This document shows positions 1 through 5,239 of a stretch of DNA of 10,367 nt, piece after piece. The notes below the pieces were generated by a model. It was not told the DNA's origin. It worked only from the letters and a program-made list of their open reading frames with translations, and did not search any database. Positions within the stretch are counted from its first letter, which is position 1. Every line of letters begins with the position of its first letter. The position numbers and the translations under genes are program-made. This DNA comes from Solobacterium sp. UBA3691 (GTDB taxonomy: Bacteria > Bacillota_I > Bacilli_A > Erysipelotrichales > Erysipelotrichaceae), in the NCBI GenBank assembly GCA_002372175.1, contig DFIS01000063.1, positions 1 to 10,367 on the forward strand. Direction: 5' to 3'.

Positions 1-16
1 GCTAAAAGGGTTTCCA

Positions 17-169
17 CGGTGACAAGCAAGTGTTCCGAGGCAATGCCATCTTGCGTCTCAGGGGCAATCTCAGTTTTCCTGAACACACGCTTGGCATAAG
101 CCTGATCGGACACAACAGATATCACTGAAAACACAGAGAAGAGACTTCAAATCGAGGTCTCTTTTTTTC
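17..169 (+). repeat. Terminator-ended repeat, copy 1 (left-hand copy)
   Basis: Two blocks match the element at 2734-2802. Block one (17-49) contains TGTTCCGAGGCAATGCCAT; the other copy differs there by C to T. Block two (132-148) is CACAGAGAAGAGACTTC, identical to 1066-1082 and 16/17 identical to 2769-2785. Block two leads straight into a terminator hairpin. Between the blocks this copy carries about 80 nt that the right-hand copy lacks. The similarity begins close to the window edge, so the element may continue to the left. No plus-strand gene is visible upstream. Repeat membership is seen directly; its nature (RNA gene end, mobile remnant or duplicated terminator) is unknown. Confidence 0.6.
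139..168 (+). terminator. Rho-independent terminator in repeat copy 1
   Basis: AAGAGACTTC (139-148) pairs with GAGGTCTCTT (154-163), a 10-bp stem with one G-U pair and the loop AAATC. The run of seven T (162-168) partly closes the stem and leaves a T tail. The direction is plus. It would stop transcription entering from outside the window, because no plus-strand gene is seen before it. Confidence 0.7.
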
Positions 170-294
170 TTTCCTCAGGCCGGCAATAAATAAGCAGATA
201 CCCTGCAGAAAAACAGGCAGAACAAGATTTGTATTCCTTCGGACATTACAGGCAAAGAATTTTATTTCAGGTGCTTTATCATTGGAAATCTCAC

Positions 295-336
295 AAAAAA
301 AGGTGATCCCGTTTGCGGCGGTCAACAGGAATCACC
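295..336 (-). terminator. Terminator of the small membrane-protein gene
   Basis: On the minus strand GGTGATTCC (336-328) pairs with GGGATCACC (310-302), 9 bp with one G-U pair, followed by seven T (301-295). The 17-nt loop can pair further internally (GTTG with CAAAC). It lies about 45 nt past the stop codon of the gene at 382-822 in the right orientation, so it probably ends that transcript. Confidence 0.8.
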
Positions 337-381
337 ATGGATATTATTCGTCCTTTAAACGATTTAAAAGATTTCTGGGTT

Positions 382-822
382 TTATCTGATGAGCATGTTC
401 GTGATAACCCAACCCAGGAGCATGGATATAAGCAATGTCCACAGGGATCTGCGGCTTTGAGCCTTCTGTACCTTGCTGATATAGTATTTTCCGGTTTCTT
501 TGTGAATCGTGATATTGATCTCATCAGGAAATGTCGGCATATAGTGCTCATACTGGCTATTGGGATTATTGCAGACCATGATGGAATGCTTCTTGCCCTG
601 GTATTCCCATGCGTATTTCCAGTCAATTACATAACGCCGGGATTTGTCATCATAGGTCTGCCTGCCCGGGATGTAATTGAATTCTGGTTCTTCAACCCTG
701 CGGGCTTTGTATGGAAGGGCCATAGGATCCTCTTCCACAGGTTCCTGCTTATTTTTCTGTACAGACAAAATGGTTATTTCAATAATGACTGTCACAATTA
801 CAAATACGAATAGTTTGAGCAT
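382..822 (-). CDS. Small two-helix membrane protein of unknown function
   Basis: 146 residues. A hydrophobic helix at about 3-20 is followed by a polar, probably extracellular, stretch from 22 to about 122 and a second helix at about 127-144, ending in a short basic tail. The middle part (YVIDWKYAWEYQGKKH at 64-79, then NNPNS and a Thr/Ile-rich strand near 102-116) recalls the beta-rich extracytoplasmic part of DUF3592-type proteins. That is a resemblance in pattern, not an identified family. The start is supported by AAAGGAG 8 nt upstream on the minus strand. A promoter is visible at 905-934 and a terminator at 295-336, so the gene looks monocistronic. No catalytic motif or conserved cysteine pair is visible, and no function can be assigned. 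Confidence 0.8.
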   Translation of the reverse strand: MLKLFVFVIVTVIIEITILSVQKNKQEPVEEDPMALPYKARRVEEPEFNYIPGRQTYDDKSRRYVIDWKYAWEYQGKKHSIMVCNNPNSQYEHYMPTFPDEINITIHKETGKYYISKVQKAQSRRSLWTLLISMLLGWVITNMLIR

Positions 823-882
823 TTGCGGTCTCCTTTTGATCGTGCGGAGTACAAGTGGTCTTCTCGGCCTGTCTGTACTTTA

Positions 883-898
883 AATCCCCCTGGGGGTT
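883..898 (-). other. Hairpin at the 5' end of the membrane-protein transcript
   Basis: CCCCC-T-GGGGG (886-896), flanked by AA and TT, forms a compact GC hairpin. The predicted transcription start, about 7 nt after the -10 box at 905-910, falls at about 898, so the message would begin with this hairpin. Such 5' stems can protect mRNA. Alternatively the palindrome may be an operator. The structure is seen; the role is inferred. Confidence 0.4.
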
Positions 899-904
899 GT
901 CACT

Positions 905-934
905 ATTGTAGTGCCGCGGGTGAATTCTCATCAA
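905..934 (-). promoter_or_regulatory. Sigma-A-type promoter of the membrane-protein gene
   Basis: On the minus strand, TTGATG (934-929) lies 18 nt before TACAAT (910-905). The -35 box has 4/6 and the -10 box 5/6 consensus matches. The predicted start leaves a leader of about 75 nt before the ATG at 822. The order and spacing fit the gene at 382-822. Confidence 0.55.
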
Positions 935-1030
935 TATTCTGAAGGGGAAAAACATGGCTGAATATTGCGGTAAAAGCGGGGTATATGCAGAGAGAAAGAT
1001 ATCGGTATAAGCCGGGGAAAAATGCCGGCA

Positions 1031-1098
1031 GCAGCCTGAACAGGTATCATGGATTTCAATAAAACCACAGAGAAGAGACTTCGCAGACGCGAGTTTTT
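1031..1098 (+). repeat. Terminator-ended repeat, copy 2
   Basis: CACAGAGAAGAGACTTC at 1066-1082 is identical over 17 nt to copy 1. The preceding AGCCTGA and GGTATCA also resemble AGCCTGA and GATATCA in copy 1 (99-125). ACT-CGC (1078-1084, one bulged T) pairs with GCGAGT (1089-1094) around the loop AGAC, followed by a T run (1094-1098), so it is a plus-strand terminator-like hairpin. The 343-nt gap it sits in (823-1165) has no plus-strand gene, and the part 935-1030 shows no recognisable signal. In reverse the hairpin could also stop the lipoprotein transcript ending at 1166, but it has no good T run on that side. Confidence 0.55.
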
Positions 1099-1165
1099 CC
1101 CATGAATTGTCAGATAAATTTTGCTGTAAAGATTTTTATGTATTTATGTGTAAGGCTATCGACGC

Positions 1166-2044
1166 TTATTCATAAACGATTGCGCCGAATCCGACATTCC
1201 AGCTGCTCTGGTTTTGATCCATCCATGAATCCTTCGCGATGTATACGGTGATCTCAGATGTACGGGTCATAAAGGCGAAAGGATCGATGGTCACATTTTC
1301 AACACCCGGCGCGAAGTGAATCTCAGTGAGGCTTTCACCGTTGCAGACGTGTCCTGCGATCGATTCAATCGTTGAGGGGAAGGTGATGGAAACGAGCTGT
1401 TCGCAGAAGTTGAATGCAGAATCTTCAACGGTCTTGAGACCTTCCGGAAGTACTACTTCCTCAAGTGCGCAGTCACTGAATGCGTATTCACCTATAACTT
1501 CACACTTGGTTCCGGCAAAAGTAACTTCTTTGAGACTTTCACAGTAATTAAATGCCCATGCCTCAATCCTGGTGACCCCGGCGGGAATCACGATGGACTC
1601 AAGCCCTTCACAGTTACTGAAAGCGGAATCCGGGATGACGGAAAGTTCTGCCGGCAGCGTCACTTTTTTCAGGTTGGGAGCGGCACTGAACACGTCACCG
1701 ATATCCAGGTCATGATCCGCTTCAAAACTGACCTCTTCAACGCTGCACTCATCGAAACTGAATCCCATGAATGCCTTTGTCTGGGCAGGAACCACCAGAA
1801 CAGTCTGTGTCATTCCTTCCTCCGTCAGGCCCCTGACTGTCGTTCCGTCATCATCGAACTCGAAATAGCCGGAAGCAGCAGTACTTTCCTGTTCTTTGCT
1901 GGTTTCCGGTGCCGAACTGGTTTCCGGTGCCGAACTGGTTTCCGGTTTCTCAGAACCGGCTGCTTCTGAATTGTTCTTTTCTCCGCACGCAGTTAACGAA
2001 AAGATGACTACCAAGGCCAGAAACAAGTTAATTATCTTTTTCAT
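1166..2044 (-). CDS. Leucine-rich-repeat (BspA/LRR_5 type) lipoprotein
   Basis: 292 residues from the chosen start. A longer open frame runs upstream to 2530 but crosses hairpin-rich non-coding DNA. The ATG at 2044 follows a purine-rich GGAGAAAGAAG leader and begins a perfect lipoprotein signal: basic MKK, a hydrophobic core, and the lipobox LTAC with Cys20 as the lipidated residue. Residues 21-58 form a Glu/Ser/Thr/Pro linker with the tandem ETSSAP repeat. From about 93 to 265 there are roughly seven leucine-rich repeats of the BspA type (for example AFSNCEGLESIVIP, AFNYCESLKEVTF, AFSDCALEEVVLP, AFNFCEQLVSITFP). The C-terminal residues 266-292 form a short strand-rich cap. It should be anchored on the outer face of the membrane. 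This family mostly mediates binding to host or partner proteins, but the ligand here is unknown. Confidence 0.88.
   Translation of the reverse strand: MKKIINLFLALVVIFSLTACGEKNNSEAAGSEKPETSSAPETSSAPETSKEQESTAASGYFEFDDDGTTVRGLTEEGMTQTVLVVPAQTKAFMGFSFDECSVEEVSFEADHDLDIGDVFSAAPNLKKVTLPAELSVIPDSAFSNCEGLESIVIPAGVTRIEAWAFNYCESLKEVTFAGTKCEVIGEYAFSDCALEEVVLPEGLKTVEDSAFNFCEQLVSITFPSTIESIAGHVCNGESLTEIHFAPGVENVTIDPFAFMTRTSEITVYIAKDSWMDQNQSSWNVGFGAIVYE
1899..1946 (-). repeat. 18-bp tandem repeat in the lipoprotein linker
   Basis: CTGGTTTCCGGTGCCGAA occurs at 1899-1916 and 1917-1934 with no mismatch, and its first 12 bases recur at 1935-1946. It encodes the repeated ETSSAP units between the lipid anchor and the repeat domain. 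Identical copies suggest recent slippage, so the linker length may vary between strains. Confidence 0.85.
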
Positions 2045-2084
2045 TTTTCTTCTTTCTCCATTTTTCCGTTGTTGATCTTTGGCA

Positions 2085-2110
2085 GAAACAGATATGTTTC
2101 TATCTAGATA
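2085..2110. promoter_or_regulatory. Inverted repeats in the leader of the LRR lipoprotein gene
   Basis: GAAACA-GATA-TGTTTC (2085-2100) is a perfect 6-bp inverted repeat. It is followed directly by the palindrome TATCTAGATA (2101-2110). They lie 41-66 nt before the lipoprotein start, where an operator or leader hairpin would sit. Further upstream on the minus strand TTTACA resembles a -35 box, but the matching -10 box is unclear, so no promoter is claimed. Confidence 0.3.
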
Positions 2111-2193
2111 ATCATAACTCAGATTGATGTATAGATGTATATTTTTTAATTGCGTGTGTAAAGAATATAGATAGACAAAATCGTTATGAAAAA

Positions 2194-2206
2194 ATGACGG
2201 CGTCAT
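2194..2206. promoter_or_regulatory. Palindrome ATGACGGCGTCAT at the edge of the hairpin-rich region
   Basis: A 13-nt palindrome with one central base. Read on the minus strand it is a short hairpin followed by six T, so it could act as a weak terminator separating the region 2216-2805 from the lipoprotein gene. It could equally be an operator. The stem is short and AT-rich, so confidence is low. Confidence 0.25.
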
Positions 2207-2220
2207 AATGCGCGGGGATG

Positions 2221-2283
2221 GAGGACCAGGCGGACGAAGCGGACATGACTGACACAGCGGACACAGCCGACGTAAGGGACAGA
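2221..2283 (+). repeat. Degenerate 9-nt tandem array centred on GAC
   Basis: Seven consecutive 9-nt units all carry GAC at positions 4-6: gagGACcag, gcgGACgaa, gcgGACatg, actGACaca, gcgGACaca, gccGACgta, aggGACaga. The period is a multiple of three, so every frame yields a repeating tripeptide on either strand and long meaningless open frames result. It could be slippage-derived or a series of binding sites. Confidence 0.7.
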
Positions 2284-2366
2284 GATACCTGACACCAGTG
2301 AGTCTGATATGCCTGATATCCCTGAAAACAGCGTAGTTATGCGGTTCTTGCGTACATCGCCAGGAA

Positions 2367-2393
2367 GCGGACGAAGCGGATACAGCGGACATA
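2367..2393 (+). repeat. Second cluster of the 9-nt GCGGAC array
   Basis: Three units, GCGGACGAA, GCGGATACA and GCGGACATA, repeat the consensus of the array at 2221-2283. The dimer AGCGGACGAAGCGGA is nearly shared by both clusters. About 80 nt of unrelated sequence separates them. Confidence 0.6.
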
Positions 2394-2561
2394 ACAGACC
2401 GCGATGAAAGCGGATCTCCGGTGTGCGGCACAGAGACACGGTGTCGGACGGAGACCGTGTCGGAGTAGCGGAACCGCGGTGGACAGACGACAGTCTGTTC
2501 ATCAGAGGCAATCTCGGACGGGGATCGCATCGAACGGTGCAGCGGTGCAGGACGAAGGGGA

Positions 2562-2586
2562 TTGTCTTCGGAGAGTACGAAGACAA
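2562..2586 (+). other. Perfect 9-bp hairpin with loop GAGAGTA
   Basis: TTGTCTTCG (2562-2570) pairs exactly with CGAAGACAA (2578-2586) around a 7-nt loop, GAGAGTA. Its partner hairpin starts 4 nt downstream with the same geometry and almost the same loop. No T run follows, so it is not a terminator. Confidence 0.7.
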
Positions 2587-2590
2587 CAGA

Positions 2591-2615
2591 ACATGATCGG
2601 GGAGTACGATCATGT
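2591..2615 (+). other. Perfect 9-bp hairpin with loop GGGAGTA
   Basis: ACATGATCG (2591-2599) pairs exactly with CGATCATGT (2607-2615) around the loop GGGAGTA. The stem differs from that of the neighbour at 2562-2586 in most positions while base pairing, stem length, loop length and the loop tail GAGTA are kept. This is the pattern expected when structure and loop, rather than the stem sequence, are conserved. Confidence 0.7.
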
Positions 2616-2733
2616 GATGCCGGAGTCTATTCGTCAGTGCGGTGCGGGAAGCCGGAAGAACAGGAAATGTGCAGTCGGCCAGGGGGACCCACAGGAAAGA
2701 AGGAAATGCCCCTAACAGGAAAAATGACTGTGC

Positions 2734-2802
2734 CGGTGAGCAAAGTTGTTCTGAGGCAATGCCATAAGCACATAGAAGAGACTTCAATGCGGGGTCTTTT
2801 TC
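2734..2802 (+). repeat. Terminator-ended repeat, copy 3
   Basis: The block 2734-2765 contains TGTTCTGAGGCAATGCCAT, matching 31-49 with one difference. CACATAGAAGAGACTTC (2769-2785) matches copies 1 and 2 at 16/17. AGACTTC (2779-2785) pairs with GGGGTCT (2791-2797), 7 bp with two G-U pairs and the loop AATGC, followed by five T (2797-2801): a plus-strand terminator. It lacks the roughly 80-nt middle part of copy 1. It forms the 3' end of the hairpin-rich segment that starts near 2216. Confidence 0.6.
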
Positions 2803-2898
2803 GTTTTATCGTCAGTCTCTTTCCAACTTAAATCCAGGATAACTTTCCTGATCAGAGATGTGATCTCGGAAGTGAACCAGGGAGGGAAAAAGAAAGAA

Positions 2899-2939
2899 TA
2901 ATTGGTTTGCCCTCAGAGGTTAATTGGGTTTGCCCGGAG
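2899..2939. repeat. Tandem direct repeat of about 20 bp
   Basis: TAATTGGTTTGCCCTCAGAG (2899-2918) is followed after 2 nt by TAATTGGGTTTGCCCGGAG (2921-2939), differing by one inserted G and the ending. Each copy contains the short self-complementary unit GGxTTTGCC. It lies in the otherwise empty stretch 2806-3230 before the TetR-type gene. A double binding site or a duplication scar are both possible. Confidence 0.5.
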
Positions 2940-3115
2940 ATAATATTTGTGCTTCAGGGCACGCTGATCCTTCCTGAACAGGGCAAAAGCAGTTTGCGTC
3001 AGGCAGGTCCTGAGTCTGGCTGATCCGTGCCGCTGACAAGAACAACGCAGACTATCTCTGTACAGACAGGGCGTATTTAGATGAACACCATTTTGTTCGC
3101 TGAAGATAATAATTT
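2940..3115. other. Non-coding stretch without recognised features
   Basis: No open frame with a ribosome binding site and no long inverted repeat was seen. Short words such as CCTTCCTGAACAGG echo sequence near 75-85 and 1033-1043, which hints that scraps of the local repeat family extend here, but the matches are too short to call. Confidence 0.3.
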
Positions 3116-3135
3116 CACTGTCAAAAGAGACAATG
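3116..3135. promoter_or_regulatory. Possible operator upstream of the TetR-type gene
   Basis: CACTGTC-AAAAGA-GACAATG is a 20-bp imperfect inverted repeat with one mismatched pair, about 95 nt before the regulator's start. It abuts TAAAAT (3137-3142) and lies just ahead of TCTAAT (3147-3152), both possible -10 boxes, although neither has a good -35 box. TetR-family repressors often bind such palindromes at their own promoter, so this is the best candidate for autoregulation. That role is inferred. Confidence 0.35.
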
Positions 3136-3230
3136 GTAAAATGTATTCTAATGGGTAATCATAAATATGGATTGATACACATACAGATCACAAAGTACCG
3201 GTTTCTCATGTAATAAAGGAGCAGAAGATA

Positions 3231-3755
3231 ATGATGAATGTTGAAGAACAGATTGCTGAAGCATTGATGGAACAAACGGTTCTAAAGGAGACTTCCAAAA
3301 TATCTGTAAAAGAGATCTGTGATTCCGGTCATATTTCCAGAACTACATTTTATAAACATTTTAAGGATATTAATGATGTCGTTGCATATATCATCAGGCA
3401 TGATGCAATGAAAAATCTTGATGTATATGTGAGAAACAACTGCAGTGCACAAATGATCATGGAAAACTGGTTTGCCAGTTTCTATGTGCACAGGAACTTC
3501 TACCGAATCGCAATTAATGAGAATGGACAGAATTCGCTGTTTGCGACTGTCCTGGATTTGATTGAAAAATATAACATCAGTATATTCCAGCCGCTTATTG
3601 AAGATGCGCAGGAACTGGAGTACTGTGCGTATAAATACTCTGCTCTGCAGGTAATGCTCCTGAAAAAGTGGATCATGGACGGTATGACGATATCGCCGGA
3701 GAAACTTGCTTATATTCATCTTACAAATTATCTGGGTCGTAAGTTTACAGATTGA
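3231..3755 (+). CDS. TetR/AcrR-family transcriptional regulator
   Basis: 174 residues, near the short end of the family. The N-terminal DNA-binding domain spans about 5-55 with the helix-turn-helix at 24-46 (ISVKEICDSGHISRTTFYKHF); the ISRTTFYKHF recognition-helix pattern is typical of TetR. The remainder (60-174) is a helical ligand-binding or dimer domain with many aromatic residues, resembling the DhaS-like subgroup in its size and style. AAAGGAG at 3215-3221 is 9 nt before the first of two adjacent ATG codons, which favours 3231 over 3234. The dehydrogenase gene starts 93 nt downstream on the same strand with no terminator between, so the pair is probably co-transcribed and the regulator likely controls it. 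The inducer is unknown. Confidence 0.88.
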   Translation: MMNVEEQIAEALMEQTVLKETSKISVKEICDSGHISRTTFYKHFKDINDVVAYIIRHDAMKNLDVYVRNNCSAQMIMENWFASFYVHRNFYRIAINENGQNSLFATVLDLIEKYNISIFQPLIEDAQELEYCAYKYSALQVMLLKKWIMDGMTISPEKLAYIHLTNYLGRKFTD

Positions 3756-3848
3756 GCATTTTGTTAACCATACTGCACACAAAGCATTAAATGTAGACTG
3801 ACAGGCTGATGATTAAAAACATATGCTGAAATCAGGAGGTACTTTCTG

Positions 3849-4859
3849 ATGAAAGCTGCAATTTATAATGGTGTGAAAAAAGTGGACTTTGAAGAACGTC
3901 CCATGCCTACATGTGATGATGACGGAATCGTTGTCAAGAACATCTGTGCATCCATTTGTGGCTCTGATGTCACAGCTTATAATTATGGAGGCGATTCTGT
4001 TCTGATCTGGCCTGGCTTTGAGTTTGGTCATGAGATGGTAAGCCGTGTTGTTAAAGTCGGAAAGAATGTACAGGGAATCAAAGAAGGAGACAGAGTTTTC
4101 CCGCTGCCGCAGTTTGCGAAAAATGATTATACCAGAGCTTCAACCGTCGGAGGTTTCAGCGAATTCATTGAGATTCCTAAGTGTGTACTGAATCAAAGTG
4201 TTTATCTGGTTCCTGATGAGATTGAAGATGAACTGGCAAGTATTATTGAACCTTTTGGCGTTGGTGCGAATGCGGCAATCAGATTGAATACTGAGCCAGG
4301 CAAAAAAGCAATTGTGTTTGGAGCAGGTGCCATCGGCCTGACAGCTGCAATTACATTAAAATACAAGGGATGTGATGTTGTTGTAGTAGATATGCTTGAG
4401 AATCGTCTGAAAGTTGCTGAATCACTTGGGATGATGACTTGTAATCTGGCAACAGAGGATTACTTTGAAAAATGTTCTTCACTTCTTGGATCTGGATATG
4501 GTTTGTATGGCCCAACACTCAACTGTGATTACTATATTGATTGTGCCGGAAAACAATCAGTGCTTGATTCCTTCACAAAATACGGCCAAATGTATTCAAA
4601 ACTTGCACTCGTAGGTATCCCGCGGGAGGTGTACCAGTTCAATGCGATTCCACTGATCTACACCGGAATGGAGATCATTGGTCCTGCCGGTGCAGACGGT
4701 GAAGTGATCCGTACGGTTATGGAGATTCTTGCTTCCCATAAATATCCGGTGCAGAACATGATTACGCATACATTTAAACAGGAACAACTGATTGAGGCAT
4801 TGGAACAAGCATCCATTCCTACAGAAGCAATCAAAGTAGAAATAAAGTATGAAGAATGA
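3849..4859 (+). CDS. Zinc-dependent medium-chain alcohol/polyol dehydrogenase
   Basis: 336 residues, a full-length medium-chain dehydrogenase. The N-terminal GroES-like catalytic half carries the zinc-site residues Cys37 (in SICGSD), His61-Glu62 (FGHE) and Glu134 (IIEPFGVG). The Rossmann half has the nucleotide motif GAGAIG at 158-163 and an acidic residue, Asp181, at the end of the second strand, which favours NAD over NADP. The four-cysteine structural-zinc loop expected between about 85 and 115 is missing: DRV is followed by a short cysteine-free stretch and GGF. The family oxidises secondary alcohols or polyols (sorbitol, butanediol, threonine-type substrates), but the exact substrate cannot be read. 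AGGAGG at 3834-3839, 9 nt before the ATG, supports the start. It follows the TetR-type gene, which probably controls it, and a terminator lies at 5001-5039. Confidence 0.88.
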   Translation: MKAAIYNGVKKVDFEERPMPTCDDDGIVVKNICASICGSDVTAYNYGGDSVLIWPGFEFGHEMVSRVVKVGKNVQGIKEGDRVFPLPQFAKNDYTRASTVGGFSEFIEIPKCVLNQSVYLVPDEIEDELASIIEPFGVGANAAIRLNTEPGKKAIVFGAGAIGLTAAITLKYKGCDVVVVDMLENRLKVAESLGMMTCNLATEDYFEKCSSLLGSGYGLYGPTLNCDYYIDCAGKQSVLDSFTKYGQMYSKLALVGIPREVYQFNAIPLIYTGMEIIGPAGADGEVIRTVMEILASHKYPVQNMITHTFKQEQLIEALEQASIPTEAIKVEIKYEE

Positions 4860-5000
4860 CTCCGCAACATAATTGATATCTGCATAATGCACATAACTGC
4901 TGTGTAATACGGCTGATAAACGCAGGTTTGCCTCTATGGTACGGAAATACGAAAAGTAGGATAGTATAGTGCAGAAAGATAGCAGCATATTGTGCACAGT

Positions 5001-5039
5001 AAAAAGGGTGAGGAGCAGAGAAGTTCCGCATCCTTTTTT
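5001..5039 (+). terminator. Terminator after the dehydrogenase gene
   Basis: AAAAAGGGTGAGGAG (5001-5015) pairs with GTTCCGCATCCTTTTT (5023-5038), a long stem with one mismatch and G-U pairs, ending in six T. The A-rich 5' arm lets it work in both directions. It lies 140 nt after the stop codon of the dehydrogenase gene. The rest of the gap 4860-5239 has no gene; a short frame crossing this hairpin is rejected. Confidence 0.75.
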
Positions 5040-5060
5040 ATGATTCGAGTAAAGAGTAAT

Positions 5061-5080
5061 CGTTATCTCAAGAGATATCG
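5061..5080. promoter_or_regulatory. 20-bp near-perfect palindrome
   Basis: CGTTATCTCAAGAGATATCG reads as its own reverse complement except for one T-T pair and the central AA. The central loop is too small for a good RNA hairpin, so a dimeric regulator site is the likelier reading. It lies about 180 nt before the promoter at 5240-5269 and just after the terminator. Confidence 0.3.
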
Positions 5081-5239
5081 GAAAGAAAAAGTATGCACGA
5101 AAAGTAAATTGAGTTTGTACGGAGACATTATATACTTATGTACTTTGGTTCATTCTGAAGTATGCAGACTGAATAATACCGGATACTAATCACATAGAGT
5201 CTTATACTTTGGCTGCTGTAAACGTATATTATGAGGGAT

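Larger units (their letters stand above)
2216..2805 (+). ncRNA. Candidate structured non-coding RNA or repeat element
   Basis: No convincing protein reads through here. The open frames on both strands are Arg/Ser/Pro-rich low-complexity sequences without a ribosome binding site or domain. Instead the plus strand shows dense pairing. GGACAGAC/GTCTGTTC forms a stem at 2481-2500 with the loop GACA. Two 9-bp hairpins lie at 2562-2586 and 2591-2615. GACACGGT/ACCGTGTC pairs at 2435-2461. The small triloop hairpins TGTG-CGG-CACA (2422-2432) and GACA-CGG-TGTC (2435-2445) can sit inside a stem joining 2412-2420 with 2449-2456. GCATC-GAAC-GGTGC pairs at 2527-2540. The segment ends in a plus-strand terminator at 2779-2801. 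Its strand bias differs from the neighbouring genes. I do not recognise ROOL, OLE, GOLLD or another large RNA class in it. No clear promoter was found, so the 5' end is a guess. Confidence 0.35.

Noticed and set aside
1..111. Open frame entering from the left edge to a TAA at 109-111
   Set aside because: It overlaps repeat copy 1 and reads like random sequence. The corresponding part of copy 3 stops at once (TAA directly after the CCA codon), so it does not look like conserved coding sequence.
313..813. 166-codon plus-strand frame opposite the small membrane protein
   Set aside because: Antisense shadow. The minus-strand gene has a ribosome site, promoter and terminator, and this frame overlaps that terminator.
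2045..2530. Upstream extension of the lipoprotein frame (would add 162 residues)
   Set aside because: The extension crosses the hairpin and 9-nt repeat region, is low-complexity, and lacks a ribosome site. A perfect lipoprotein signal starts at the internal ATG at 2044.
2404..2715. 103-codon plus-strand open frame
   Set aside because: Arg/Gln/Gly-rich without domain or ribosome site, and it reads through five hairpins. Better explained by structured non-coding DNA.
2203..2787. 194-codon minus-strand open frame
   Set aside because: It starts at TTG within the terminator hairpin, has no ribosome binding site, is Pro/Leu/Arg/Cys-rich, and reads the antisense of the repeat array. Two other frames are equally open over parts of the region.
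17..2802. Composite transposon bounded by insertion sequences
   Set aside because: The shared blocks are short and carry no transposase, terminal inverted repeats or target duplication that I can see. Only a repeat family is supported.
2216..2805. CRISPR array or tracrRNA
   Set aside because: The repeats are 9 nt, degenerate and without spacers of regular length; no cas gene is present.
4992..5189. 65-codon frame after the dehydrogenase gene
   Set aside because: It reads straight through the terminator hairpin, has no ribosome binding site, and is Lys/Arg/Ser-rich without any motif.
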